Positions 32,330-40,922 of a stretch of DNA of 64,000 nucleotides are shown one piece after another. Every line of letters begins with the position of its first letter. The stretch's first letter is position 1. Under the pieces are notes generated by a model. The model was given only the letters and a program-made list of their open reading frames with translations. It was not told the DNA's origin and ran no database searches. The stretch covers positions 1 through 64,000 of the forward strand of contig JANSXF010000003.1 of NCBI GenBank assembly GCA_024743095.1, given 5' to 3'. The position numbers and the translations under genes are program-made. This stretch comes from Flavobacteriaceae bacterium (GTDB lineage Bacteria; Bacteroidota; Bacteroidia; Flavobacteriales; Flavobacteriaceae).

Positions 32330-33004
32330 ATGGGATCATTTTTTGCCAAGTACAAACTGTTCGGAATTGTAATGCTAGGGCTTTCAGCTGTAATCGTCTA
32401 CCTCTTTTACAATGCCTTGCAACCCCAACAAATGCTTCCCATCTACCAACCCTCAATGGTAGATAAATCACTGGTCGACAGCACTTTACATTACACCAAA
32501 AAATATCACAAAATAGCGGATTTCTCCCTAGTGAACCAAAATGGGAAAACCATAACACAGGAAGATTATAAGGACAAGATCTATGTGGCGGATTTCTTTT
32601 TCACGACATGCCTTACCATTTGTCCCATAATGACAAAAAATATGGTCGAGGTTCAAGAAGCCATTAAGGACGACCCAAATATTATGCTTCTCTCCCACTC
32701 GGTTACGCCACAAATCGACACCGTTGCCCAATTAAAAAGGTACGCCCTGGAAAAAGGGGTGATCGATAGTAAATGGAACCTAGTGACCGGTGACAAAAGG
32801 CAGATTTATGAGCTCGCCAGAAAATCCTATCTAGCCGTTAAAAATGATGGGGACGGAGGACCATTTGACATGATCCATACCGAAAACTTTATTTTGGTAG
32901 ATAAGGAAAAACGAATTCGGGGCTTTTACGATGGCACCAACCCAGAAGAGATAAACAAACTGCTTGGTGACATTAAAATACTTAAAGCCAGCTATAAAGA
33001 ATAG
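32330..33004 (+). CDS. SCO1/SenC-family copper chaperone
   Basis: The start ATG 32330 gives 224 residues. An N-terminal membrane anchor (about 9-30) is followed by a thioredoxin-like domain. The copper site is CLTIC (Cys94, Cys98), with the distal His in MIHTENFILVD. Sco proteins help load copper into cytochrome c oxidase CuA or reduce its cysteines, on the periplasmic face. An earlier TTG at 32294 falls inside the promoter, so it is not used. The iron-uptake genes follow about 90 nt later under their own signals. Confidence 0.93.
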   Translation: MGSFFAKYKLFGIVMLGLSAVIVYLFYNALQPQQMLPIYQPSMVDKSLVDSTLHYTKKYHKIADFSLVNQNGKTITQEDYKDKIYVADFFFTTCLTICPIMTKNMVEVQEAIKDDPNIMLLSHSVTPQIDTVAQLKRYALEKGVIDSKWNLVTGDKRQIYELARKSYLAVKNDGDGGPFDMIHTENFILVDKEKRIRGFYDGTNPEEINKLLGDIKILKASYKE

Positions 33005-33024
33005 CCCCGGCACGTTTATTTATG

Positions 33025-33039
33025 ATTAGAGCATCTAAT
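33025..33039. promoter_or_regulatory. Candidate iron/manganese regulator box before feoA
   Basis: ATTAGA-GCA-TCTAAT is a perfect dyad 53 nt before the feoA start. Its half-site TTAGA matches the halves of the dyads in front of the DtxR/MntR gene at 52214-52237. The spacing differs (3 instead of 4). A DtxR-type repressor that releases feo transcription on iron shortage is the natural reading. Confidence 0.5.
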
Positions 33040-33092
33040 TATCCTTTTTTACTTATTTTTGGCCTTACTTAAATTTATTCTAAATAAGAACA

Positions 33093-33335
33093 GTGGTGAC
33101 GGTTGCAGATTTACAATATGGACAAAAGGGGATAATTAAAGATTTCACCGAACATATACTTCCTATAAAGTTATTGGAATTGGGGTGCTTGCCCGGAAAT
33201 AGTGTGGAACTATTGCAAATTGCACCTTTGAACGATCCCATTTACATCAACCTAAGCGGAAGCCATTTGGCAATAAGAAGGTCTTTGGCAAAACTCATCG
33301 AGTTGGAAATTATTGAAGAAATGCAGGCCAAATGA
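33093..33335 (+). CDS. feoA: FeoA, ferrous iron transport accessory protein
   Basis: This 80-residue SH3-like protein has LQYGQKGIIKDF, LLELGCLPGNSVELL and the ending SHLAIRRSLAKLIELE, all typical of FeoA. It starts with GTG (33093; a second GTG follows at once). Its stop overlaps the feoB start by 4 nt (ATGA), so translation is coupled. FeoA binds FeoB on the cytoplasmic side and supports Fe(II) uptake. A DtxR-like dyad lies upstream. Confidence 0.93.
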   Translation: MVTVADLQYGQKGIIKDFTEHILPIKLLELGCLPGNSVELLQIAPLNDPIYINLSGSHLAIRRSLAKLIELEIIEEMQAK

Positions 33336-35548
33336 GCAAGAACATCAATGTAGCCCTAATCGGGAACCCCAATACTGGAAAAACCTCGGTTTTTAACCAA
33401 CTTACCGGACTTAAACAAAAAGTAGGCAATTATCCGGGCATCACGGTAGAGAAAAAGGAAGGTATCTGTAAACTTCCGAGGGGCGTAAAGGCCCATATCC
33501 TAGACCTGCCCGGAACCTATAGCCTTAATACTACTTCGTTGGACGAAAGTCTGGTCGTAGAGCTTTTGCTCAACAAAAACGATAAGGACTATCCCGATGT
33601 TGCCGTTGTGATCAGCGATGTGGAAAACCTGAAAAGGAACTTACTGCTTTTCACCCAAATCAAAGACCTTAGGATTCCTACCATTCTAGTGATTAACATG
33701 GCGGACCGTATGGACCGTAAGGGCATTTCGTTGGATGTGGAGGCCATGGAAAAAAAGCTGGACACCAAGATTGCCCTTGTGAGTACCAGAAAAAATACCG
33801 GAATCGATAGAATCAAGGAGCTCATTGCCGACTACAAGAGCATCTCCTCAAAACCTATCTTGGATACCTCTAGAATATCCCCGGAATATTTTGAGCGCCT
33901 AAAAAGCACCTTCCCCCAAGAAGACCTTTACAAATTATGGCTGGTGATCACGCAGGACGTAAACTTTATGCCCATCGAAAAAAAACGCATTGAGGATGCG
34001 ACCGATTTCTCCACCAAGTCCAAGGACGAGCTCAAAAAATTACAGCATAAGGAAACCGTTCTTCGCTACCAGCTGATCAACAATATTTTAAAGGAAACCT
34101 ATAAGGTGGATTTTATGGCCGCCAAGGGCCTACGTGCTTCCTTGGATAAGATTTTGACACACAAAGTCTTTGGCTATCTCATATTCTTTGCCATCCTATT
34201 GCTGATCTTCCAAGCCATTTTTGAGTGGAGCTCCTACCCCATGGATTTTATTGATGAAAATTTTGCCATGGCAGCGGAATGGATCAAAAACACCTTACCT
34301 CCCGGGGTTTTCACCGATTTACTTGCGGAAGGGATTGTTGCCGGTATCGGTGGAATCGTCATCTTTATTCCACAAATCGCCTTCCTGTTCCTCTTTATTT
34401 CATTGCTGGAAGAATCAGGTTACATGAGCAGGGTAGTATTCTTGATGGATAGGTTGATGCGTCCCTTTGGATTGAGCGGAAAAAGCGTTGTCCCATTGAT
34501 TTCAGGAAATGCCTGCGCCATTCCGGCCATTATGGCCACGCGTACCATAGAGAATTGGAAGGAACGCCTTATTACCATTTTGGTGACGCCCTTTACCACA
34601 TGCTCCGCAAGATTGCCCGTTTACTTAATTCTGATAGCGCTCGTAATTCCGGAAGGAAGCGTTTTAGGGTTAAGTTACCAAGCATTGACCTTGATGCTCC
34701 TATATCTTATCGGCTTTGGAACCGCCTTGTTATCCGCCATGGTGCTGAACAAGATCCTTAAAATTAAGAGTAGGTCCGTTTTTATGATCGAGATGCCGAC
34801 CTATCGTTTGCCCTTGCTGAAAAATGTTGGCTATACCGTGATTGAAAAGACCAAGAGCTTTGTGCTGGGTGCAGGTAAGATTATTTTGGCCATTTCCATT
34901 GTGTTATGGTTTTTAGGCTCCAACGGCTATTCTGATGATTTCCAGAACGCCGAACGTATTGTAGCCGAACGTATTGAAAGCGACGGATTGAGCACCTACA
35001 GTAAAAATTATGTGCAGAACAATATAGATGCCTATCGCGCCAACGCGGAAACCGAAGGTATGGCCGCCGGCGCATTACAGGATTCCATCCAAGCCCTCAG
35101 GGAAGAACTCTCCGAAAGGGCCATTGCACAGGAAATAGCCAGCTATAAATTGGAACACTCCTACATTGGTCAAGCAGGAAAAGCTTTTGAACCAGTTGTT
35201 GAGCCTTTGGGCTACGATTGGAAAATCGGAATTGCGGTATTGACCTCCTTTGCCGCGCGTGAAGTGTTCGTAGGGACCTTGGCGACCATATACAGTGTGG
35301 GAAGCGATGAAGAAGAAACCATACAGAACAGAATGGCAGCAGAATTGGATCAAGATGGCGAACCACTGTTCAATTTGGCCTCCGGTATTTCATTAATGTT
35401 GTTCTACGCCTTTGCCATGCAGTGTATGAGTACACTGGCCATTGTAAAAAGAGAGACCAATTCTTGGAAATGGCCCATGATACAATTGGGCTTTATGAGC
35501 GTTTTTGCTTATATTATAGCATTGATGGCCTATCAAATTTTAAGTTAA
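33332..35548 (+). CDS. feoB: FeoB, ferrous iron permease with GTPase domain
   Basis: This 738-residue protein has an N-terminal G domain (about 1-165) with GNPNTGKTS (G1), DLPGTYS (G3) and NMAD (G4). A helical GDI-like segment follows. The membrane part (about 265-738) carries two Gate regions, ISGNACAIPAIMATRTIENW and GIAVLTSFAAREVFVGTLAT. An insertion of about 65 residues between helices (about 535-600) is rich in Glu and Gln. FeoB brings Fe(II) across the inner membrane. It overlaps feoA by 4 nt and precedes a small Cys-rich protein by 7 nt. Confidence 0.96.
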   Translation: MSKNINVALIGNPNTGKTSVFNQLTGLKQKVGNYPGITVEKKEGICKLPRGVKAHILDLPGTYSLNTTSLDESLVVELLLNKNDKDYPDVAVVISDVENLKRNLLLFTQIKDLRIPTILVINMADRMDRKGISLDVEAMEKKLDTKIALVSTRKNTGIDRIKELIADYKSISSKPILDTSRISPEYFERLKSTFPQEDLYKLWLVITQDVNFMPIEKKRIEDATDFSTKSKDELKKLQHKETVLRYQLINNILKETYKVDFMAAKGLRASLDKILTHKVFGYLIFFAILLLIFQAIFEWSSYPMDFIDENFAMAAEWIKNTLPPGVFTDLLAEGIVAGIGGIVIFIPQIAFLFLFISLLEESGYMSRVVFLMDRLMRPFGLSGKSVVPLISGNACAIPAIMATRTIENWKERLITILVTPFTTCSARLPVYLILIALVIPEGSVLGLSYQALTLMLLYLIGFGTALLSAMVLNKILKIKSRSVFMIEMPTYRLPLLKNVGYTVIEKTKSFVLGAGKIILAISIVLWFLGSNGYSDDFQNAERIVAERIESDGLSTYSKNYVQNNIDAYRANAETEGMAAGALQDSIQALREELSERAIAQEIASYKLEHSYIGQAGKAFEPVVEPLGYDWKIGIAVLTSFAAREVFVGTLATIYSVGSDEEETIQNRMAAELDQDGEPLFNLASGISLMLFYAFAMQCMSTLAIVKRETNSWKWPMIQLGFMSVFAYIIALMAYQILS

Positions 35549-35555
35549 TCCGAAA

Positions 35556-35699
35556 ATGGTTCAACAAATTTTAGCATACGGAACATTGCTTATCGCAGTA
35601 GGATATTTGGTCTGGAAATTCTTGCTTCCCAAATCCATCTTCAGTAAAAACAAAGGCAACTCCAATTCCTGCGGAAGTGACAATTGTGGTTGTAGTTAA
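35556..35699 (+). CDS. FeoB-associated Cys-rich membrane protein (47 residues)
   Basis: This short gene directly after feoB encodes 47 residues: one membrane helix (about 4-24), a basic stretch, and a tail with three Cys (SCGSDNCGCS). That is the layout of the FeoB-associated cysteine-rich family (the FeoC-like position in Bacteroidota). The cysteines may bind iron or help redox handling of the imported metal. The start ATG is 7 nt past the feoB stop. Confidence 0.82.
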   Translation: MVQQILAYGTLLIAVGYLVWKFLLPKSIFSKNKGNSNSCGSDNCGCS

Positions 35700-35714
35700 T
35701 AAGTTATGATTTGT

Positions 35715-35737
35715 CAGGTAGAGCTCACCTGGTTTTT
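35715..35737 (+). terminator. Possible terminator of the feo operon
   Basis: The short stem CAGGT / ACCTG (35715-35719 with 35727-35731) has a GAGCTC core in the loop and is followed by GTTTTT. The stem is weak, but the position is right, 16 nt after the last feo gene. The rest of the gap to 35841 shows nothing clear. Confidence 0.4.
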
Positions 35738-35841
35738 CATGATGTTGCCCTCTAGGCTACGGTCAAAAGTGACAATGCTATACCTATCCTCCAGTACCTG
35801 ACCTCTTTTCAAAACAATTTTTGCTTTTTTTGCCCCCTTTC

Positions 35842-35868
35842 TGTAACCTTTATTAATTTCCTGACTAT
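35842..35868 (+). promoter_or_regulatory. Possible ECF-type promoter of the sigma/anti-sigma operon
   Basis: TGTAACC at 35842-35848 and GACTAT at 35863-35868, 14 nt apart, resemble the -35/-10 layout of ECF sigma promoters. They lie 30 nt before the sigma gene, which would fit autoregulation. No standard TAnnTTTG element is seen here. Confidence 0.35.
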
Positions 35869-35898
35869 ATAAGTCAAACGCCAACTAAAAAACAGCAT

Positions 35899-36423
35899 TT
35901 GGAAACGCTTTCAGATGAAATGATCATGCAAAAAGTATCCGAGGGCAACTTGGATTTGCTCAAGGTACTTTTTGACCGTCACCACAGGCATGTGTATAAT
36001 TTTCTGTATAAAATGTCCGGTGACAAAATGTTGGCCGAAGATCTTACACAAGATGTTTTTTACAAACTGATCAAGTATCGGAACTCATACAACAATGGGG
36101 CCTTCTTGTCGTGGATGTTTACCATAGCGCGCAACAGTCTAAAAACATATTACACAAGAAACCATAAATCGCATGATGATATCGAGGTATTGGCATACAA
36201 AGCAGTGGAAGAGGAAAACGACGTGAGCGACAACAATGCCCACTTACAGTACGCCCTGAGCCAACTTGACCCATTTGACAGGGAACTGGTAATCTTGAAC
36301 CGCTACAAGGAAATCAAATACGATGAGCTAGCCGAAATTATGGGCAGCACCCCTGGTGCGGTAAAGACAAGGGTGTGCAGGATCTTAAAAAAATTGAAAA
36401 ATATCTATTTAGAAAGTATATAG
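35899..36423 (+). CDS. ECF-type RNA polymerase sigma factor
   Basis: This 174-residue sigma-70-family factor has region 2 (about 20-90) with AEDLTQDVFYKLIKYR and FLSWMFTIARN. Region 4 (about 115-170) has LDPFDRELVILNRYKEIKYD and GSTPGAVKTRVCRILKKL. The start is TTG 35899; the first ATG (codon 8) would cut into the first helix. It is followed after 2 nt by a zinc-finger anti-sigma factor and then two DUF4097 proteins, a common flavobacterial envelope-stress arrangement. Confidence 0.92.
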   Translation: METLSDEMIMQKVSEGNLDLLKVLFDRHHRHVYNFLYKMSGDKMLAEDLTQDVFYKLIKYRNSYNNGAFLSWMFTIARNSLKTYYTRNHKSHDDIEVLAYKAVEEENDVSDNNAHLQYALSQLDPFDRELVILNRYKEIKYDELAEIMGSTPGAVKTRVCRILKKLKNIYLESI

Positions 36424-36425
36424 CC

Positions 36426-37211
36426 ATGGAAAAGCAACACGTTTTTGACCAAATACCGGATTATCTGGATGGCAATTTGAACCGCTCCGACAAGGCATCC
36501 TTCGAAAAACACATAGCACAATGTGCCGATTGCCAAAAGGAACTGGAAGGGACTAAGCAACTTTTTAATGCTTTTGACAAAGAAGTATCAATACCAACGG
36601 ACAGGTTAAGGTCCAAGTTTGAAGCAGTTCTCCAGCAAGAAAAATCAAATCAGGGCAATGTGGTTCAACTTAACTCTAGACCATCATCCAACTGGACAGG
36701 GAATGCCCTGAAAATTGCTGCCAGTATTGCCCTTTTGGTCGCAGCATTTCAAATGGGAAGCCTATTTCAACAGCGAAAAGCGAACAAGGACATTGCACAG
36801 CTTCAATATGAAACCGATCGGATGAAACAAACCGCCATGCTATCGTTGATGGAGAACCAATCCGCCAGCAAACGAATCCAAGGGGTAAATTATATCGAGG
36901 AATTTGAACAACCGGATGAAGCCATCATCCAGGCACTCTCCAACCGATTGTTATACGACGAAAACGACAATGTCCGGATGACCGCTTTTGAGGCATTGGC
37001 CAAATTTACATCATCCGAAATGGTCAAAAACACCTTTGTCCAGGCTCTGGAACAAGAAAAAAATCCGAGTATACAAGTATCCATTATTCAAGCCTTGGTT
37101 CAGATTCAAGAGAAAAAAGCGGCCGAGCCCATGAAAAAATTATTGGAAAAAGAGGACACACAACCTTTTATCAAAGAACAAATCAAGGCAGTGTTGCCAA
37201 GTCTAACATAA
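36426..37211 (+). CDS. Anti-sigma factor with zinc-finger and HEAT-like C-terminus
   Basis: The start ATG 36426 gives 261 residues. The N-terminus is an anti-sigma zinc-binding domain with HIAQCADCQKEL (His, Cys, Cys). One membrane helix lies at about 95-115. The periplasmic part (about 165-261) has two or three HEAT-like helical repeats, such as DENDNVRMTAFEALAKF and NPSIQVSIIQALVQIQEKKA. It should hold the sigma factor encoded 2 nt upstream and release it on a signal, perhaps after RseP cutting. HEAT repeats in the sensor part are less usual and suggest protein binding. Confidence 0.87.
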   Translation: MEKQHVFDQIPDYLDGNLNRSDKASFEKHIAQCADCQKELEGTKQLFNAFDKEVSIPTDRLRSKFEAVLQQEKSNQGNVVQLNSRPSSNWTGNALKIAASIALLVAAFQMGSLFQQRKANKDIAQLQYETDRMKQTAMLSLMENQSASKRIQGVNYIEEFEQPDEAIIQALSNRLLYDENDNVRMTAFEALAKFTSSEMVKNTFVQALEQEKNPSIQVSIIQALVQIQEKKAAEPMKKLLEKEDTQPFIKEQIKAVLPSLT

Positions 37212-37230
37212 ACATCAAAAAACGAAAATC

Positions 37231-37983
37231 ATGAGAAAATTCACATTTATTTTAATGGCCCTTTTTGTGGTCACCATTGCCAAAGCGCAAAGCGATTACA
37301 CCAAATCACTTCATGGAATCCAATGGGTAAAAATCGAGTCCCAAACGGATATTGTGGTAAAAACCCATAATGCCAACGAACTGCTCATCAAATCGGGCCC
37401 GGAAGTAAAAACGCCAGAACGCGCCAAAGGTTTGAAACTGGTCGGTGAGGGCGGTACCGACAATACCAATGTAGGGTTTTCCGTGGTCCAAGATGGAAAT
37501 ACCCTGATCGTTTACAATTTGAGAAAAAATAAAAAAGGTGAGATATACTTGCCAGCCTCCCAGAACATCGCTGTAAAAAGCACATGGAACGGGGACATCG
37601 AAATCGATGGCTTTTCGGGAGAAATTGAAGCAGATGCCCAGCTGAACGGAGGTGTAAAAATATTGAACGTTAACGGCCCCGTCACTGCGAACTCATTAAA
37701 CGGTGAACTGAAGGTGACTTTCGGAAAAGTAACACAAGGCTCCCCCATTTCCCTTTATTCAACCAATGGGGAAGTGGATGTCAGCCTGCCATCCAACACT
37801 CCGGCAAACCTAGCACTGAGCACCCTCAATGGCAATGTATATACCGACTTTGAGGTTAAGGCCGAGGACAAAAATGGGCTAAAGTCCGTATTGGGGAGGA
37901 ACATAAAAGCTTCAATTAACGGAGGGGGTGTAAAAATTTCGATGAAGTCCACCAACGGGAACATGTACCTCAGGAAAAAATAA
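37231..37983 (+). CDS. DUF4097-type secreted beta-repeat protein 1
   Basis: This 250-residue secreted protein has a signal peptide (1-20, ending AKAQ). Short beta repeats follow, with the recurring phrase NG(D/E)(I/L) (for example STWNGDIEIDGF, ALSTLNGNVYT), ending STNGNMYLRKK. It matches the DUF4097/DUF4098 beta-helix type often encoded after ECF anti-sigma genes. The next gene is a paralogue with the same NGNMYLR ending. Function is unknown; an envelope role under the sigma factor is likely. Confidence 0.8.
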   Translation: MRKFTFILMALFVVTIAKAQSDYTKSLHGIQWVKIESQTDIVVKTHNANELLIKSGPEVKTPERAKGLKLVGEGGTDNTNVGFSVVQDGNTLIVYNLRKNKKGEIYLPASQNIAVKSTWNGDIEIDGFSGEIEADAQLNGGVKILNVNGPVTANSLNGELKVTFGKVTQGSPISLYSTNGEVDVSLPSNTPANLALSTLNGNVYTDFEVKAEDKNGLKSVLGRNIKASINGGGVKISMKSTNGNMYLRKK

Positions 37984-37991
37984 ATCAAGCT

Positions 37992-38053
37992 GTCACTTCG
38001 AGCGTAGTCGAGATGTTTTTCATCCATCATTCGACTGCGCCCAAGGTGATAAC
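37992..38053. repeat. REP-like imperfect inverted repeat between the DUF4097 genes
   Basis: The arm beginning GTCACTTCGAGCG (37992-38015) pairs imperfectly with the arm 38028-38053, which begins CATTCGACTGCGC. A short spacer separates them. Sequences like CACTTCGAGCGTAGTCGAGA are common intergenic repeats in flavobacterial genomes. It interrupts what is otherwise an operon and could form a strong RNA hairpin. Confidence 0.65.
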
Positions 38054-38092
38054 ACATCAATTAAATATTAAAAATCAAAAAAACGAACAGTC

Positions 38093-38806
38093 ATGAAAAA
38101 ATTGATCATTACCGCCTTCATGGGATCGGCAATGCTATCCCTGAGCGCACAAAAAGTCATTGAAAAAAATTTCAATTACTCCGGACAATCCATTGAATTG
38201 GATGTAAAGTTTGCCCATAAAATTGAAGTCAAAACATGGGACAAATCGACCATCTATTTTAAAGCCGACATAACAACCCTGGACGGTAAATTCATCGACC
38301 TCTACAAATTGGATATTGATGAAGGCAGCAGCTCACTGCTTATAGAATCTGATGCCAAACCCATTTTTGAAGCATTCCACGACGAATGGAACAAAAATAA
38401 TCCGGGTAAAGAAAGGCGCTACTATTATAAAGGTGACACCTATGAGTTCAACTATGTCTTGTATGTTCCGAAAGGGGCGACCTTTAAAGTGAGCAGCATT
38501 AACGGCGATCTTACCTCTAAAATTATTGAAGGTAATTTTACCGCAGATTTAATTAACGGAGACATTGATATTTCCAAGTATGATGGTGATATGGACCTAC
38601 AGACCATCAATGGGGAAATTGACTTGGTAATGAAAAACGCAAAATTGACCGCAGAGACAATCCATGGGAATATTTATGCGGACGAGGACATGCAATTGAC
38701 CATTTCCGACCGATATGTGGGCCAAAAGGTCCAAGGTAGTTTCGACAATGCTTCAAACAGCCTTACACTGAACACCATCAACGGGAACATGTACCTCAGA
38801 CTTTAA
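38093..38806 (+). CDS. DUF4097-type secreted beta-repeat protein 2
   Basis: This 237-residue protein has a signal peptide (1-19, ending LSAQ) and the same type of beta repeats (SINGDLTSK, LINGDIDISKYDGD, TINGEIDLVM), ending NTINGNMYLRL. It is paralogous to the preceding gene, from which a REP-like repeat divides it. It ends convergent with the DUF423 gene; the two stop codons overlap by 4 nt (38803-38806). Function unknown. Confidence 0.8.
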   Translation: MKKLIITAFMGSAMLSLSAQKVIEKNFNYSGQSIELDVKFAHKIEVKTWDKSTIYFKADITTLDGKFIDLYKLDIDEGSSSLLIESDAKPIFEAFHDEWNKNNPGKERRYYYKGDTYEFNYVLYVPKGATFKVSSINGDLTSKIIEGNFTADLINGDIDISKYDGDMDLQTINGEIDLVMKNAKLTAETIHGNIYADEDMQLTISDRYVGQKVQGSFDNASNSLTLNTINGNMYLRL

Positions 38807-39195
38807 ATTATATGGGCTATAAAAGAATAGAGCAGCAAGGCCCACCCGATAACCAATAGCAGCCCTCCGATTGGCGTAACTGGGCCCAAGAACCTAGGTT
38901 TATTGCCTTTGGCGGCACCTAGGCAAAGGGCATAGATACTGAAGGAGAACAACAAGGTTCCAAAAATAAAGCAGTTGACGATCCATGCATCTATCGGTGC
39001 GTCAAAACCAAGGTTAAAGCCAAGAACCAAAAGCACAATGGCGTGGTACATCTGATATTTGACCCCCGTCTCAAAACTCTGCAGCAGTTCGGGGGTCAAT
39101 TTCTTTTTTAGGGCATGGGCTCCGAAAGCTCCAAAAATCACCGCTAAAAGTCCGTACAACGCTCCCATCAACTGGGCCATAAAAATTGTTCCCAT
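38803..39195 (-). CDS. DUF423-family small membrane protein
   Basis: This 130-residue protein has four hydrophobic segments. The DUF423 signature is visible in AVIFGAFGAHALKKKLTPE and YHAIVLLVLG. The start may be Met1 or Met6; the signal is the same. It follows the DUF2141 gene after 4 nt. The molecular role of this common family is unknown. Confidence 0.9.
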   Translation of the reverse strand: MGTIFMAQLMGALYGLLAVIFGAFGAHALKKKLTPELLQSFETGVKYQMYHAIVLLVLGFNLGFDAPIDAWIVNCFIFGTLLFSFSIYALCLGAAKGNKPRFLGPVTPIGGLLLVIGWALLLYSFIAHII

Positions 39196-39199
39196 ACTA

Positions 39200-39613
39200 T
39201 TATAGATCTATATGTATTTCGTGGTCCGAACTCATGGTAAAGGCGCACTCCTTGAACTTGGGCGGACCAAAAGTTTTCATTTTAGCTTTGGAAAATGCCA
39301 CCTTCTCCCTTGGAATTCCCAACCAGTTGGTATCGAGCTTTCCATTATCGTTCTCATCGTGAAAAATAGCCAGTGCATACTCTCCTGCGGGCAAATCCGA
39401 AATGTTCAAGACCACACTGCCCCTGTGGGCGACCACACTGTCCGTTTTTAACACGTGATCAAAGGACAAAAAAGAATCGTCCGAATCATAAACTGCAACA
39501 TTGATCCGTCCTTTGGTGGATTCCACATTGTTCACTTTTACCGATAATGTGTTCTGGGAAAATCCGGGAAAGGGAAGCAGTAATAGCACTAAGATAAAGC
39601 TGAATCTCCTCAT
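39200..39613 (-). CDS. DUF2141-family secreted protein
   Basis: This 137-residue protein has a signal peptide (about 1-20, ending GFSQ). Its Ig-like beta body carries INVAVYDSDDSFL, LPAGEYALAIFHDENDNGKL and FGPPKFKECAF, the pattern of DUF2141. These secreted or outer-surface proteins have no known function. It lies between an unknown membrane protein (4-nt overlap) and the DUF423 gene in a three-gene minus-strand unit. Confidence 0.88.
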   Translation of the reverse strand: MRRFSFILVLLLLPFPGFSQNTLSVKVNNVESTKGRINVAVYDSDDSFLSFDHVLKTDSVVAHRGSVVLNISDLPAGEYALAIFHDENDNGKLDTNWLGIPREKVAFSKAKMKTFGPPKFKECAFTMSSDHEIHIDL

Positions 39614-40053
39614 TGGATCTCTTTTGCAGTTTCTTGGTTCCTTTGTAATTCAGTCTGCAAAAGTGCAAATAATTCCTCGGTTTTAAGGCTATCCTTAAGG
39701 TTCACATACATTTTTAGGGAATCGTGGTGCACCACTTTTATTTTCTGCTGATATAGGTCGTCCACAAAAACGTACACTTTGGTATCGGTAATGGAATCGT
39801 TAAAAACGCCCTTTTCCTTTTCCATCCAAGAAAAACCGCTGGAACGCTCCATTTCGGGCAGTTTTTCAACAAAAAATACACTGTCCAATTCGGTCAAAGG
39901 AATTTTTTGATAATAAATGCCCGAGAAAATCCTAAGGTTGCCCTCTTCTATCTTGTGCCAATTTTTATAGTGTTCCACAAAGGCAAGGACACACACTATC
40001 AAGGTCAGAACGATCAAAACGTTCCATAACCAATGTCTTTTTCCTCTACTCAT
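39610..40053 (-). CDS. Unknown single-pass membrane protein
   Basis: This 147-residue protein has a basic N-terminus (MSRGKRHW), one membrane helix (about 9-27), and a soluble, acidic outer part with WMEKEKGVFND and YVFVDDLYQQKIKVVHHD. No family is recognised. It leads the unit with DUF2141 and DUF423 and overlaps the next gene by 4 nt (ATGA). Confidence 0.72.
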   Translation of the reverse strand: MSRGKRHWLWNVLIVLTLIVCVLAFVEHYKNWHKIEEGNLRIFSGIYYQKIPLTELDSVFFVEKLPEMERSSGFSWMEKEKGVFNDSITDTKVYVFVDDLYQQKIKVVHHDSLKMYVNLKDSLKTEELFALLQTELQRNQETAKEIQ

Positions 40054-40158
40054 AGTTCCAATTCAGGTAATATTTGGTGTGATTTAAAGGTAGTTCAATT
40101 CTTTTTAAGGTTCAAGAACATACATTCCTAGTATATTTGAAGCATTAAGGATCATTTT

Positions 40159-40917
40159 ATGGATTTCACTGGAAAGAACGTGCTGATCACAGGTGCCTCG
40201 CGCGGCATTGGAAAAGCTACCGCTTTGGCATTCGCCAAAAAAGGGGCCAAAGTGGGCATTAATTACCGAAGCAATGATAAGGTTGCCAAAAAAACATTGG
40301 CAGAATTGCCCGGTGGCGGCCATCAACTTTTTAAAAGGGATATTTCCAAAAAAACAGGAACCGAAGCATTGATCAATGATTTTATAGCCGAGTTCGGCCG
40401 CCTGGAGGTGTTGGTCAACAATGCCGGTATTTCCATTTTTCATGAGATAGACCAAGTCGATTTTGACCATTGGGCCCATGCTTGGGAAAAAACTTTTGAG
40501 ACCAACCTATTTGCCGTGGCCAATCTTTGCTATTGGGGAGCCAAGGCCATGATAAAAACCGGGGGCGGACATATTGTAAGCGTATCTTCGCGCGGTGCGT
40601 TTCGGGGAGAACCCACCAAACCGGCATACGGGGCCAGCAAAGCTGCATTGAACTCCATGAGCCAGTCCCTCGCCAAAAAATTGGCACCGCACAACATTTA
40701 TGTTGGAGTTGTTGCCCCTGGATTTACGGAGACCGAAATGGCCAAAGAAACCCTAACCCCTGCCGAGCGGGAAAATCTCTTGCGCGAATCGCCCTTTAAA
40801 CGTATGGCACAACCCGAGGAGGTTGCCCATGCCATTTTATTTTTAGCATCGACAGAAGCAGCGTATTGCTCGGGAACCATAATCGATGTGAACGGCGCAT
40901 CTTACCTAAGAAGTTAA
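40159..40917 (+). CDS. Short-chain dehydrogenase/reductase (SDR)
   Basis: This 252-residue classical SDR has the NAD(P)-binding TGASRGIGKA at 11-20 and NNAG at 87-90. The catalytic residues are a Ser near 143, Tyr157 and Lys161 in YGASK. It resembles 3-oxoacyl-ACP reductase FabG-like enzymes and similar alcohol dehydrogenases. The preference for NADP is suggested by YRSND after the second strand. The next gene starts 5 nt later. Substrate unknown. Confidence 0.92.
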   Translation: MDFTGKNVLITGASRGIGKATALAFAKKGAKVGINYRSNDKVAKKTLAELPGGGHQLFKRDISKKTGTEALINDFIAEFGRLEVLVNNAGISIFHEIDQVDFDHWAHAWEKTFETNLFAVANLCYWGAKAMIKTGGGHIVSVSSRGAFRGEPTKPAYGASKAALNSMSQSLAKKLAPHNIYVGVVAPGFTETEMAKETLTPAERENLLRESPFKRMAQPEEVAHAILFLASTEAAYCSGTIIDVNGASYLRS

Positions 40918-40922
40918 TTATT

